Part shown: one piece after another, positions 42,921 to 52,280 of the stretch
Position numbering within the stretch: the first letter of the stretch is position 1
How the letters are laid out: every line of letters starts with the position of its first letter
NCBI GenBank assembly: GCA_015231955.1
Contig: JADGAN010000001.1
Span: 1-64,000, forward strand
Direction of reading: 5' to 3'
DNA length: 64,000 bases
Source: Oligoflexia bacterium
GTDB lineage: Bacteria; Bdellovibrionota; Bacteriovoracia; Bacteriovoracales; Bacteriovoracaceae
Position numbers and translations under genes: made by a program
The notes under the pieces: model-generated
Told to the model about the DNA's origin: nothing
What the model saw: only the letters and a program-made list of their open reading frames with translations
Databases searched by the model: none

Positions 42921-43775
42921 ATGGATCAACAGACACACTACAATCATTTTGAATTGCATCCCTCATCTACAATTAAATATTTATTTCCTATTGGGATTAT
43001 TGTCTTTCTGCTCTTTTGGACTAATTATTTCAACAGCAGATCGATACTACCGACTCTTAATATCAGCATGCAAGAGAGTGCCGTAAATATCGATAAGCAA
43101 ATTTTAAAACACCTCCACTTTGGGCAAAAGCGCTTAATTACCTCTTTCTTGTGGATTAAAACGTTGATTGAATCGGATTTGGAGCATTATACCAATAACG
43201 ATTTAAACTCCTGGCTTTATTTGCGTTTCGACACCATAACTGACCTTGATCCTCTTTTTCTAGTTGCTTACCAATTTGGAGGAATCTACCTCTCCATTGT
43301 CAAAGACGACAACATGGGAGCAAAATTTTTTTTTGAAAAGGGATTGTCCTATTACCCGGAAGACTTTAAATTGCTATTCTATTCTGGCACCCACTACGCC
43401 TTTGAATTAGACGATCTCGATCGTGCTATAAAAAACTTAGAAAAAATTCAATACCATCCCATGGCCCCCGCTGTTTTGCCATCTCTTGTTGCACGCTTCA
43501 AGGCCAAACAAGGAGATTTAATGGGCTCCTTTGAACTGCTAAAAATTGCCTATTACAACCAAAAAGAGGACTCACCCATTAAAGAGCGCTATCGTGACTC
43601 ACTTTATGCCATAAAAGCAGAAATCGACCTCTCTTGCCTAAATACTCACACCCTAGCAAGAAACTGTGAGGCCAATGATTTTGAAGGAAATCCTTACATT
43701 AAGAACAAGAACGGAACATACACGGCCATAAAAAAATGGAACTATTTTCGCCCACACCGACGAGATACCCCTTAA
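42921..43775 (+). CDS. Membrane-anchored TPR-like protein in the pilus locus (PilG position)
   Basis: The 284-residue protein has an N-terminal transmembrane helix (about residues 19-37), then helical repeats of TPR type. The blocks 'LYLRFDTITDLDPLFLVAYQFGG' and 'FFFEKGLSYYPEDFKLLFYSG' are the best preserved, with 'DLDRAIKNLEKI' after them. The family motif with LDP and YxFGG occurs in delta-type bacteria near pilus and ABC genes. It lies between pilA and the ABC ATPase, the position of pilG in Myxococcus, but is on the opposite strand to the rest of the locus. Its stop is only three bases from the second pilin stop. The role as an accessory of the ABC transporter is an inference from synteny. 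Confidence 0.75.
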   Translation: MDQQTHYNHFELHPSSTIKYLFPIGIIVFLLFWTNYFNSRSILPTLNISMQESAVNIDKQILKHLHFGQKRLITSFLWIKTLIESDLEHYTNNDLNSWLYLRFDTITDLDPLFLVAYQFGGIYLSIVKDDNMGAKFFFEKGLSYYPEDFKLLFYSGTHYAFELDDLDRAIKNLEKIQYHPMAPAVLPSLVARFKAKQGDLMGSFELLKIAYYNQKEDSPIKERYRDSLYAIKAEIDLSCLNTHTLARNCEANDFEGNPYIKNKNGTYTAIKKWNYFRPHRRDTP

Positions 43776-43778
43776 CAT

Positions 43779-44312
43779 TCAATACCCTTGCTGGGTTTGC
43801 CTAATCTGTTTTTTCTCATTGATAATCCACTGATCAGCAACACCAGCACCATGTCCCTCATCAATAATAAAGCCACTTGCCCCTGCCGTAAAACTAGATG
43901 CTGCATCGACAACTGCACTACTTATACCTAAAACACTGTTAGGTAAAATTGCCCCTACCCCTCTTCCTGCGGGAAATTCACGGATGGCCAGAGAATTACA
44001 CGCAACTCCACCATTGGCCGATGCCACTGCATTTTGCAGGCTATCTTCCGCAAAGCCAACGGCATAAAATCGGTTGGGATACTCCTCCCTAGGATCATAA
44101 CCCATCGTTGTTAAACAAGAGGCATAGGTTAAATATTCCGCATTATACGATTGCTCTGCTGTAAAAATGGCCCCTAATTGTATCTTGGCTTCACTAGTCT
44201 TGGATTTTACCTGATACCTTCGATATTGAGGAACGGCCACCGCACTCAAGATTCCAATCACACCGACAACCACCATGAGTTCAACAAGACTAAAACCAGA
44301 TAATCGCTTCAC
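43779..44312 (-). CDS. Type IVa pilin (second copy)
   Basis: The prepilin leader is MKRLSG, cleaved before FSLVELMVVVGVIGIL. Glu5 of the mature protein is present, and the following hydrophobic helix ends near 'VPQYRRYQVKSKTSEAK'. The C-terminal part has two cysteines (YASCL and GVACN), likely the D-region disulfide. The 177-residue length and the 'YASCLTTMGYDP' block match its neighbour. It follows the first pilin by 13 bases, so both are probably on one transcript. It ends against the opposite-strand PilG-position gene. Confidence 0.92.
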   Translation of the reverse strand: MKRLSGFSLVELMVVVGVIGILSAVAVPQYRRYQVKSKTSEAKIQLGAIFTAEQSYNAEYLTYASCLTTMGYDPREEYPNRFYAVGFAEDSLQNAVASANGGVACNSLAIREFPAGRGVGAILPNSVLGISSAVVDAASSFTAGASGFIIDEGHGAGVADQWIINEKKQIRQTQQGY

Positions 44313-44325
44313 TTAAGCGCGCTCG

Positions 44326-44859
44326 CTAATATCCTTGTGCGATTTGATTGATCTTTTTTGTCTCATCAATAGTCCACTGATCCATAGTGGCAAATCCTTC
44401 CAATATTACGCCAACGGCCATGGCCTTGAATGTAGTCGCGGCACTAACAGCTGCAACACTAGTCACATTGCTAACAGAAGCAATCGCAGATGAATTGCCC
44501 ACTTTTTTTCCAGCAGCGAAGGCCCTTGTTGCGGTCACTGAGCAAGTTGCAGCACCGGCCGTTATTGCGACATTGTTTTGATTTGAATCGACGCCAAATC
44601 CAGTAGCATAGTATCTCTGAAGTGCTTCAGAGCTTGGGTCATAGCCCATCGTTTGGAGGCAAGAGGCAAATGTGTCATAGTCGGATTTAAAGGATTGCTC
44701 TGCTGTATAGATTGCAGATAGTTGAAGCTTTGCTTCACTAGTTTTTGCTCGTGCTTGATATTTCTTAAAATTAGGAACTGCAATAGCACTTAATATTCCA
44801 ATAATACCTACAACAACCATTAACTCCACTAAGCTAAAACCACTGAAATTTCTCTTCAT
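44326..44859 (-). CDS. pilA: Type IVa major pilin PilA (first copy)
   Basis: The leader MKRNFSG is cut before FSLVELMVVVGIIGIL by PilD. The mature ~170 residues have Glu5, an N-terminal helix and a D-region with two cysteines (FASCL and AATCS). I start at the ATG encoding MKRNFSG. A longer frame begins at TTG, six codons earlier, in a run of G. It has an extended -10 promoter about 100 bases upstream, and a T9G7 homopolymer tract ends nine bases before its ATG. Being promoter-proximal, it is probably the more abundant of the two pilins. Confidence 0.93.
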   Translation of the reverse strand: MKRNFSGFSLVELMVVVGIIGILSAIAVPNFKKYQARAKTSEAKLQLSAIYTAEQSFKSDYDTFASCLQTMGYDPSSEALQRYYATGFGVDSNQNNVAITAGAATCSVTATRAFAAGKKVGNSSAIASVSNVTSVAAVSAATTFKAMAVGVILEGFATMDQWTIDETKKINQIAQGY

Positions 44860-44967
44860 AGACTCATTCCCCCCCAAAAAAAAATTAAAGATTCTCGGTC
44901 ACAAATTTGAATTTTATTTTTTATTTAGTAACAGAGACCCTATTAATAAATTTAACGCTATTCCTCT

Positions 44968-44976
44968 ATTATAACA
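44968..44976 (-). promoter_or_regulatory. Extended -10 promoter of the pilin genes
   Basis: TGT followed by TATAAT (TGnTATAAT) is a perfect extended -10 element on the minus strand. No good -35 is visible. Transcription would start near 44961, giving an untranslated leader of about 100 bases. It lies in the gap after pilC, so the pilins have their own promoter in addition to read-through from pilB-pilT-pilC. Confidence 0.6.
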
Positions 44977-45008
44977 AGTTTTATCCTTTTGCTTGCGATG
45001 GTAAAATA

Positions 45009-46229
45009 TTACCCTTGCCCTCCTGCACTTAAGAAAATTGGCAAATATAGCGCAACTAAGATGCCTCCAATAACACCACCAAGAAGGAGTAAAATGATTG
45101 GCTCCAACATTTTAGTCATAATACCAATGGCATCGTCAGTTTCTCGATCAAAAATATCAGAAATTCGTTCAAACATATTGTCAAGATTTCCAGTTTGCTC
45201 GCCCACTTTAATTAACTGAAGAACAATATCTGGTATATAACGAATTTTCACCATGGAATCCACCAAAGTTTTTCCTTCTTCAACACTCTTTTTTATACCT
45301 TTTATATCTTTTGCAATTACTTTATTATCAACAACATTGCTGCAAATTTCTAAAGAGTCGATTAATGAAACGCCTGATGAAAGCATCGTCGATAAAGTTC
45401 TTGTCAAAGAACTCAAATCACTTTTAATCACTAGATTACCAAAAAGCGGAGTTCCCATAATAAAAGCATCCCATATGGTTTTTCCAATATCGGTTTTTTT
45501 CCATTTTAAAAAAATCATTAACCATGCCACGACAACAGCAATAATAACCAGCCACCAGGTGCCTAAAAAGGCAGAAATATCAATCAAAAGTTGAGTAATG
45601 AAGGGGGTTTCTTGCCCTGAACTATGTAGCATTTCTACAAATTTAGGAACAACAAAGACTAATAAAAGCGCAACGACCAAAATACCCACAACAATCAAAA
45701 TAATAGGGTAAGTAAGTGCTGATTTTACCTGCGATAAAGTTTTCTCTTGTTTATCAAGATAAATGGCCAATTTTTCTAAAATAGTATCTAGCACCCCTCC
45801 GGTCTCCCCGGCCTTTACTAAATTGCAATAGAGGTTGTCAAAACCAACCTCTAGTTTCATAGAGTCTGACAAACTTTTTCCTGCACTCACATTCATCGCA
45901 ATTTTTTTGATTGAAACTTTCATCGAAGGATTTTTTTCTTGTTTATAAATCACCTCCAATGCATGCAAAATAGGCACACCTGAGTTAATCATGACTGATA
46001 ATTGTTTTGTGAAATTGATCAACTCTTTTCTACTAAATGGCGATGCCAGGCCTTTTTCTACTAGCCATATGCCAAAATCCATTTCAAAAATGGTAGGGTA
46101 GCGAATTTTTAATGGACGAATATTCCTACCCTTAAGCTTCCTTCTTAAATCTCTATCGTTATTGGCATCATCTTCACCAGCAATCCTTTTCCCTTTTTTG
46201 TCAATCCCTTCCCATTTAAATAACGGCAT
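45009..46229 (-). CDS. pilC: Type IV pilus inner-membrane platform protein PilC
   Basis: PilC is the polytopic platform that PilB and PilT act upon. The 406-residue protein has two repeated GspF-like domains ('FTKQLSVMINSGVPILHALEVI' and 'LTRTLSTMLSSGVSLIDSLEIC'). Three transmembrane helices sit after the first domain, after the second, and at the C terminus. The phrase GETGGVLDTILEKLA and its second copy GEQTGNLDNMFERIS are the family signatures. It follows pilT by 23 bases. Confidence 0.96.
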   Translation of the reverse strand: MPLFKWEGIDKKGKRIAGEDDANNDRDLRRKLKGRNIRPLKIRYPTIFEMDFGIWLVEKGLASPFSRKELINFTKQLSVMINSGVPILHALEVIYKQEKNPSMKVSIKKIAMNVSAGKSLSDSMKLEVGFDNLYCNLVKAGETGGVLDTILEKLAIYLDKQEKTLSQVKSALTYPIILIVVGILVVALLLVFVVPKFVEMLHSSGQETPFITQLLIDISAFLGTWWLVIIAVVVAWLMIFLKWKKTDIGKTIWDAFIMGTPLFGNLVIKSDLSSLTRTLSTMLSSGVSLIDSLEICSNVVDNKVIAKDIKGIKKSVEEGKTLVDSMVKIRYIPDIVLQLIKVGEQTGNLDNMFERISDIFDRETDDAIGIMTKMLEPIILLLLGGVIGGILVALYLPIFLSAGGQG

Positions 46230-46252
46230 GCCTCCCCCTACACAAAACTATA

Positions 46253-47410
46253 TCACATATTCGTGGTTGGCTTTCTCTCTTTACTTTTTACACTTAAGCC
46301 TAGCATTTGCCCTAGCTCCTCGGGGGCGGTAGTGTATGACATTGCAGTGTCAGCATCAATTTGACCAGTTTGCACTAATTTTTGCAGTGACTGATTCATC
46401 GTGAACATCGCCGATACATCTTGTCCAATCTGCATTTGAGAATAGACTTGGTGTAACTTATCTTCGCGAATAAGATTCCTAATCGCGGGAGTAGGAACCA
46501 AAACTTCCATGGCCAAGCATCGCCCAGGTTTATAGGTCCGAGGGATTAATTGCTGTGCGACTACCCCTTGTAACACGAAAGAGAGTAGGACTCTAATTTG
46601 CCCTTGCTGATCAGAAGGAAAAACGTTGATAATTCTATTCATCGTTTGCACGCAAGAGTTTGTATGAAGGGTTCCAAATACCAAATGCCCCGTTTCCGCA
46701 ATCGTCAATGCCGCCTCAATTGTCTCCACATCACGAAGTTCTCCGATAAGAACAATATCTGGATCTTGGCGAAGCATACTTTTTAGTCCGCGATGAAAAC
46801 TTACCGTATCACTGCCAACCTCACGTTGATTAACAATACACCCTTTGTGCCCATGAACAAATTCCACTGGATCCTCTAGCGTAATAATATGCCCTGCCTC
46901 TTTCTCATTTAGTCTATCCACAAGCGAAGCCAGTGTTGTGGACTTGCCAGATCCAGTAGGACCAGTAACTAAAATTAGCCCATTACTAATATCGGTCATT
47001 GTCAATAAAACATTGGGTAACCCGAGACTTTTGAAGTCCGGAATAAGTGAGGGGATTAATCGAAAGCTAGCGGAGATTGTCCCCTTGGCATAAAAAACAT
47101 TTGCTCTAAAGCGTGCAAGCCCTTTGACTCCAAAAGAAAAATCCATCTCTAAATTTTTTTCAAAATCTGCTTTTTGATCTTCGGTTAAAATTTGGTACAC
47201 CATTCGCTTGCAATCTTCTGGCGTGAGTGGCCCAACTTTCACTCTTACAATAGTTCCATTCACTCTCATCGCAGGTGCACTTCCCACAACTAAATGCAAA
47301 TCAGAAGCATTGTTCTCTACCATAACTTTAAAAAGTTGCTGGATTTTCACCCCTTCTTTAATCATGGTTTTAGAGAGGTTTTCCGTGTTTTTAGTATTTT
47401 TTGTTTCCAT
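46253..47410 (-). CDS. pilT: Type IV pilus retraction ATPase PilT
   Basis: PilT is a hexameric cytoplasmic ATPase that powers pilus retraction and twitching. Walker A is GPTGSGKS at 150-157. The Asp box lies in LEDPVEF, followed by INVNQREVG-like sequence, and the AIRNLIREDKLHQVYS motif of PilT is present near the C terminus, distinguishing it from PilB. The 385-residue length is about 35 above the common 345-350 because of N- and C-terminal extensions. The N terminus is Thr/Asn/Lys-rich (METKNTKNTENLSK). It lies 65 bases after pilB. Confidence 0.96.
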   Translation of the reverse strand: METKNTKNTENLSKTMIKEGVKIQQLFKVMVENNASDLHLVVGSAPAMRVNGTIVRVKVGPLTPEDCKRMVYQILTEDQKADFEKNLEMDFSFGVKGLARFRANVFYAKGTISASFRLIPSLIPDFKSLGLPNVLLTMTDISNGLILVTGPTGSGKSTTLASLVDRLNEKEAGHIITLEDPVEFVHGHKGCIVNQREVGSDTVSFHRGLKSMLRQDPDIVLIGELRDVETIEAALTIAETGHLVFGTLHTNSCVQTMNRIINVFPSDQQGQIRVLLSFVLQGVVAQQLIPRTYKPGRCLAMEVLVPTPAIRNLIREDKLHQVYSQMQIGQDVSAMFTMNQSLQKLVQTGQIDADTAMSYTTAPEELGQMLGLSVKSKERKPTTNM

Positions 47411-47475
47411 AATTACTATTCACATTCTTGTTGTTTTTCACATTCCATTATTATTATCATTATTAAGTGCCGTAT

Positions 47476-49158
47476 TTAATCGGTGTCTGAAGCAGAGTTT
47501 GCAATTACCTCTTCTAATGATGTAAGTCCCATTGCCATTTTGGTTAACCCAGACATCCGCAAAGTTTTCATCCCATCTGCAATTGCTTTTTGCTTAATTT
47601 CCACTGCTGTGGCATTGGACAAAATTAACTCTCTGATGGCCATAGTTATTGGCAATACCTCATAAATAGCAACCCTTCCCTTGTACCCAGTTCCGCTGCA
47701 GGCATTACATCCTCTTCCTTTATACGCTTGAATTTTCTCCGCTGACTCTGGAGTTAGTCCATAAGATACAAGTAACTCTTTTTTTATATTGTCCTTGTCT
47801 TTGCAGCTCAAACAAATTTTCCGACAAAGTCTTTGTGCTACCACTACATTCAGGGCGGCCGAAATCAAAAACGGCTCGATCTCCATGTTTAATAATCGTG
47901 CAATAGCTGAAGGAGCGTCATTGGTATGAAGAGTTGATAGTACCAAATGGCCAGTGAGTGAAGCTTCTACTGCAATTTCTCCGGTCTCTCGATCACGGAT
48001 TTCTCCAACCATGATAATATCAGGATCTTGGCGTAAAAATGATTTCAATGCCGAGGCAAAAGTATATCCAATATCTTTACGAACGTTCACTTGGTTAATA
48101 CCTTCGATATTAAATTCCACAGGGTCTTCTGCCGTAGAGATATTACTATCAATGGTATTTAATTCGGCCAAGGCCGAGTAGAGCGTTGTGGTTTTTCCTG
48201 AGCCTGTAGGACCAGTTACCAAACACATGCCATAGGGATGATGAATAGCATCTTTTAGTATCTTGAGTTGCACCGGTTCTAGCCCTAATAGAGTCATGTC
48301 CAGCTTTATGGCCGATTTATCTAATATTCTCAGGACTATCTTTTCACCGAAAAGTGTTGGCAGCGAAGAAACACGGTAGTCGACAGTAACATCACCTATT
48401 TTGATTTTAATCCGCCCATCTTGAGGCTTCCTTTTCTCTGCAATATCCATTTGCGCCATAATCTTCACCCTCGATATTATGGCCAACATCAGCCCCTTCG
48501 GTGGTTCTGAGTGCAAGAATAGATTTCCATCAATCCTAAAGCGAACCCTGAAATTTTTTTCAAAAGGCTCCATGTGAATATCGCTGGCCTTTTTAATATA
48601 GGCCTCAACCACGATCTTGTTGACCATGACAACGATCTCTTCACCAATATCCTCTTCTCGAATAGTCTGTTCTTTGTTTGCCTTGTCTGATTGCGCACTA
48701 ATTAATTCCACATATTCGAGCAGATCATCGACTGAAGTACTTATCTCTGTGTAGAGCTTGCTCCAGGCCATAAGGCCAGTCAGCAAAAAATCTACTTTAC
48801 TCCTTAAGATCATCTTTAAATCATTAGCACAAGCAGTAATTGTTGGATCATAGATCGCTAATAAAATAGAACCTGTCGTTTTTTGAATAGGAATGGCCCT
48901 ATATTTAATCACGTTTTGTTTCTTTAGCAAGGCCAATGTCTCTTTGGGGACTCTGGCATTAGAAAGATCCATATAGCGAAGTGAAAATTTTGTGGCAATT
49001 TCTTGTGCAACTTTAACACTGTCAAACCCAGGTACTTCCAATAGATCGATCTCATTGACCACATCCACCTTAGTACTTTTTACAGCTATCTTTTTTAACT
49101 CCTCAGCAGGCAGTATCCCAGATTTTAAAAGTAAATTGTAAAATTCTTGTCTAAACAT
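47476..49158 (-). CDS. pilB: Type IV pilus extension ATPase PilB
   Basis: PilB drives pilus polymerisation. The N1 domain (about 1-145) is followed by N2 and then the ATPase core with Walker A GPTGSGKT at 316-323, STAEDPVEF, and 'FLRQDPDIIMVGEIRDRETGE'. The tetracysteine zinc motif is present (CLSC and CNAC), diagnostic for PilB and not PilT. The 560-residue length is normal. It opens the minus-strand series pilB-pilT-pilC-pilA. Confidence 0.96.
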   Translation of the reverse strand: MFRQEFYNLLLKSGILPAEELKKIAVKSTKVDVVNEIDLLEVPGFDSVKVAQEIATKFSLRYMDLSNARVPKETLALLKKQNVIKYRAIPIQKTTGSILLAIYDPTITACANDLKMILRSKVDFLLTGLMAWSKLYTEISTSVDDLLEYVELISAQSDKANKEQTIREEDIGEEIVVMVNKIVVEAYIKKASDIHMEPFEKNFRVRFRIDGNLFLHSEPPKGLMLAIISRVKIMAQMDIAEKRKPQDGRIKIKIGDVTVDYRVSSLPTLFGEKIVLRILDKSAIKLDMTLLGLEPVQLKILKDAIHHPYGMCLVTGPTGSGKTTTLYSALAELNTIDSNISTAEDPVEFNIEGINQVNVRKDIGYTFASALKSFLRQDPDIIMVGEIRDRETGEIAVEASLTGHLVLSTLHTNDAPSAIARLLNMEIEPFLISAALNVVVAQRLCRKICLSCKDKDNIKKELLVSYGLTPESAEKIQAYKGRGCNACSGTGYKGRVAIYEVLPITMAIRELILSNATAVEIKQKAIADGMKTLRMSGLTKMAMGLTSLEEVIANSASDTD

Positions 49159-49239
49159 CTTTAAGCATCTTTAAACATCAATGTAAAAATTAAACTATCA
49201 CTAAATCCACTAGATGCTTAATCGACAAATTTTAATTTT

Positions 49240-50229
49240 TTATGAGTTAATTATTGGTGATTGATTAAGAAAATATTTCTTTGCGATCGCTATATCTGAT
49301 GAAATTATTTTTATCAACTCATCAATGCTAGTAAACTTTTTCTCTTCTCTAATCCAATCAATAAAATGAACAGAAACATTTTTGTCATAGATATCTTGAT
49401 GAAAATCAAAAATATGTGTCTCAATTTTGATATCGAGTGTAGATTCCACTGTAGGATTTGTTCCGACACTCGTAACTGATGGGTATTTTTTTCCGGCGTA
49501 TTCAAATAAAGTAACGTAGACACCCGATTTTGGAATGGCCCTTACTTCATCAATGGCAACATTTGCCGTAGGAATTCCAATCTTTCCTCCAAGTTGTTTT
49601 TTCTTAACAACAACCCCACTTAAATAAAATTCTCTTCCAAGGATTTTGTTAGCAGCGGCAAGATCCCCCTTGTTGATATATTCTCGCACTTTTGATGAAG
49701 AGTAGATGGTGGTACCTCTGGAAAACAGCGTTATTTCTTCGTATAATATTTTTTTTTGTTGCAAATGTTTTTTTAGTGAATCTAAACTCCCATTCCTGTT
49801 CACCCCTATTGCAAAATCGTACCCAAAAAACATTTTTTTTATATTAATTCTGGATAGCAAGACTTTTGTAACAAATTCTTCATAACGAAAACAACGAACA
49901 TCTTTGTCGAATGCAATTTCCAAAAGGCAGTCGATTTTAATAATACCTTTATCTGTAAGCTCTTGCATTTGCAAAATTTTCTCTTCGTAGCTGTTCAGTA
50001 AAAAATTATGAATAGGGCCTTTAATGGCAAGATAAGTGTGTGGCCTAAAAGTGAGTAGTAAAATACCAATGCCCAAAGCTTCACACCCTCTTTGTACATG
50101 CTGCAGATAATGCTGATGCCCCAGATGAACTCCATCGAAGTTGCCTATAACTAAACCCCACTGCTGCGATTGCAAGCTTGAATCGATATTCTGGTGTAAA
50201 AGGATATTATGTTCTTGAATTACTCTCAT
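49240..50229 (-). CDS. ribF: Bifunctional riboflavin kinase/FMN adenylyltransferase
   Basis: This enzyme makes FMN from riboflavin and then FAD. The N-terminal nucleotidyltransferase begins with GNFDGVHLGHQHYL near residue 29, the GxFDGxHxGH motif. The flavokinase domain has 'GIPTANVAIDEV' (the PTAN motif) and 'ETHIFDFHQDIYDKNVSVHFIDWIREEKKF' (ETHI...F). The 329-residue length is slightly above the usual 310. The start lies inside the end of the upstream gene (a 23-base overlap), so it is cotranscribed with the Bat-type cluster. I see no FMN riboswitch upstream, and the position inside an operon leaves no room for one. Confidence 0.95.
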   Translation of the reverse strand: MRVIQEHNILLHQNIDSSLQSQQWGLVIGNFDGVHLGHQHYLQHVQRGCEALGIGILLLTFRPHTYLAIKGPIHNFLLNSYEEKILQMQELTDKGIIKIDCLLEIAFDKDVRCFRYEEFVTKVLLSRINIKKMFFGYDFAIGVNRNGSLDSLKKHLQQKKILYEEITLFSRGTTIYSSSKVREYINKGDLAAANKILGREFYLSGVVVKKKQLGGKIGIPTANVAIDEVRAIPKSGVYVTLFEYAGKKYPSVTSVGTNPTVESTLDIKIETHIFDFHQDIYDKNVSVHFIDWIREEKKFTSIDELIKIISSDIAIAKKYFLNQSPIINS

Positions 50230-50671
50230 AGGCCAAAAAATTTTCTACTTCCTGAAAAGCAGCTTTATGATCACCTCTTCTCATTAATTTTTTTATCTCT
50301 AAAATAACCAGCTCTGTACCAGTGGAAGAGTTAGGTTGTCCGAAGTTTTGAAGCATACAGCAATTATAGAGATCTTGAAAGAATTTTTTTGATTTGGGAG
50401 TTATTTCTATTATAGGATCAAAGACTATCTCTTTGCTAACGCTCGTCCGACAACTAAACATCCTAAATAACTCATCCATTTCGCAAAAAGCTATTCGCCC
50501 TTTCCTCATTTCATGCATTATTCTTTTTGATAATTTCTTATACCGCTTGATCCGCCAATAGACTAACTCTCCTGCATAAAAATATCTATATTCAGAAAAT
50601 AGATACCAACTCATGACAATCGAGGACAATGATAATGCGGTTGTCACTAATATCCAAAAATCAATACCCAT
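50207..50671 (-). CDS. Small membrane-anchored protein of the Bat cluster
   Basis: The 154-residue protein has one N-terminal transmembrane helix (about residues 4-22), then a charged helical domain with 'YWRIKRYKKLSKRIMHEMRKGR' and a C-terminal helical hairpin. I do not recognise a family. I start at the ATG eight codons inside a longer frame because CAGGA lies seven bases upstream of it, giving an 11-base overlap with the upstream VWA gene. In gene order it stands where small BatC/BatE-like proteins occur in other Bat loci, but nothing in the sequence proves that. Confidence 0.65.
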   Translation of the reverse strand: MGIDFWILVTTALSLSSIVMSWYLFSEYRYFYAGELVYWRIKRYKKLSKRIMHEMRKGRIAFCEMDELFRMFSCRTSVSKEIVFDPIIEITPKSKKFFQDLYNCCMLQNFGQPNSSTGTELVILEIKKLMRRGDHKAAFQEVENFLAYESNSRT

Positions 50672-52280
50672 AATAATCCTGCCTCGCTCCCCCATTTTTT
50701 TTATAACGTCTTATATTTTCATAAAAATTATTACGCTTGATCTGAGAATAGTCTATCCGATCTCCGATCTGACTAGTAGCATTTTTCTGTTGATGATTTT
50801 TTAAATAAAAAACCACATTATCTCTGCTATTTCTTAAATATTCCCGATAAATGTCTGCATATTTTTGATCCACTTCAATCACTTCTAATAAATTTTTGTA
50901 CAGCTTCACTCCTATATTAAAATCACCTACGATCAAGGCCTCTGTGGCCATATTAAACACATGCAGATACTCATTGTCTTTTGCTGAAGACAAGTCTAGG
51001 GTTTCACGATACAGTTTATACGACTCATTGTATCTTCCTTCGGCCATCAAACAGTAGGCCAAAGTTAAACGCTCATCTCTCACCAGTAAATCATTTCGTT
51101 TTAATTGTTCTATTTTTTTTAACCAATCACTATTGCATCTACACTGCTTACTCTTTAAATCCCCAACTCCACATTTAACCAGAATATAAGCTTGCGCTTC
51201 TTTACTATAACTATCTACTCCAGTAAACGATAATAATAACAACAGCGATACCCCTAAAAAAGTGGCCATACTGCGACTTTTTTTTATAAACACTCCTGTA
51301 GCTAATAAAAAGTAACGTACTATAAAGAAAAAAATCCCTATGATAAAATAGTATTTATAATCGCCATCCTTTGCTTGAGCGTTGCTAATATCACTCATCG
51401 CGCCAGTCGTCGATGCAGCGATTTTTCTGCTTAGAACTTTCAGATCATTTTCGTTATTTAAATTAAAAAAAGAAAAATTAGAAATTTTTCTGCTAACTTC
51501 TAAAATGTTTTTCAAATCCAATCTACTTTCAAGATAATTTCCATTGGCATCTCGAAGAAAAGCAACTTGATTTCCACTTGAGTCCATAACAGGTATTTTT
51601 TGTTCATAAATATTCCCTACTGCAATCATGGTTATGTTCAGGTCAAGTATCTGACTAAATTTTGAAACATCTTTCATAGGGGATTTAAATGTATCTTCCC
51701 CATCTGTAATCACAACCACTTTCAAACCGTCATTCTTCTTTATCCGCAGAGAACTCCACTCTTTAATCTCATGGAATACCCCCAAGATATTAGTATTCGC
51801 ATAATTGACCGTTGCCATAGCTTTAACAAGATCGAGCCGCCGCAAAAGATACTCTTTATCCGTTGTGAATGGCGTATGCGGAACTATTCTCTCATCAAAC
51901 AAGATAAAGGCCACTTGCTGCTTGCTCTCGAGCTCTCCTAAGAAATTCTCAAGGAGTAATAGCCCATGCTCTATTCTTGAAAATCCATCAATACCATCTT
52001 TAACCAACATACTTCTGCTGATATCCAAAGCAATAATAATATAATTTTGCTTTTCTTCGTAATCTATCATTCTTGTTTTATCTTCAATATCAAAGAACAT
52101 TCCATAGATCGAATATAAAATAACTCCTATACCTAAAAAATAAAAAATTACGCCCGCAAAATATGATCTCTTCATTTTTATTGGCCAATACTTTTCGATC
52201 CATTTTTTTGACCAAAATATCAAACTCCACTGTAGTGCTATTAACACAATAAATAGAGTTATCACTATCTTGAATATCAT
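50661..52280 (-). CDS. VWA-TPR membrane protein (BatB/BatC-like)
   Basis: The protein has two N-terminal transmembrane helices, a von Willebrand A domain with a MIDAS motif (DISRS at 86-90, and an ITDGEDT loop), a further helix pair near residues 310-350, and a C-terminal ~190 residues of TPR-like helices (LAYCLMAEGRYNESYKLYRE). This combines BatB (VWA) and BatC (TPR) features in one 539-residue chain. Bat proteins work with MoxR ATPases in envelope stress and metal-linked protein maturation. It overlaps the upstream VWA gene by four bases (ATGA). Confidence 0.85.
   Translation of the reverse strand: MIFKIVITLFIVLIALQWSLIFWSKKWIEKYWPIKMKRSYFAGVIFYFLGIGVILYSIYGMFFDIEDKTRMIDYEEKQNYIIIALDISRSMLVKDGIDGFSRIEHGLLLLENFLGELESKQQVAFILFDERIVPHTPFTTDKEYLLRRLDLVKAMATVNYANTNILGVFHEIKEWSSLRIKKNDGLKVVVITDGEDTFKSPMKDVSKFSQILDLNITMIAVGNIYEQKIPVMDSSGNQVAFLRDANGNYLESRLDLKNILEVSRKISNFSFFNLNNENDLKVLSRKIAASTTGAMSDISNAQAKDGDYKYYFIIGIFFFIVRYFLLATGVFIKKSRSMATFLGVSLLLLLSFTGVDSYSKEAQAYILVKCGVGDLKSKQCRCNSDWLKKIEQLKRNDLLVRDERLTLAYCLMAEGRYNESYKLYRETLDLSSAKDNEYLHVFNMATEALIVGDFNIGVKLYKNLLEVIEVDQKYADIYREYLRNSRDNVVFYLKNHQQKNATSQIGDRIDYSQIKRNNFYENIRRYKKNGGARQDYYGY

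Noticed and set aside
42837-42959. 41-codon N-terminal extension of the ABC ATPase frame
   Set aside because: It lies upstream of a strong promoter and overlaps the divergent PilG-position gene. The family homology begins at the internal ATG.
50230-50300. FMN riboswitch before ribF
   Set aside because: The upstream gene overlaps the ribF start by 23 bases, leaving no untranslated leader.
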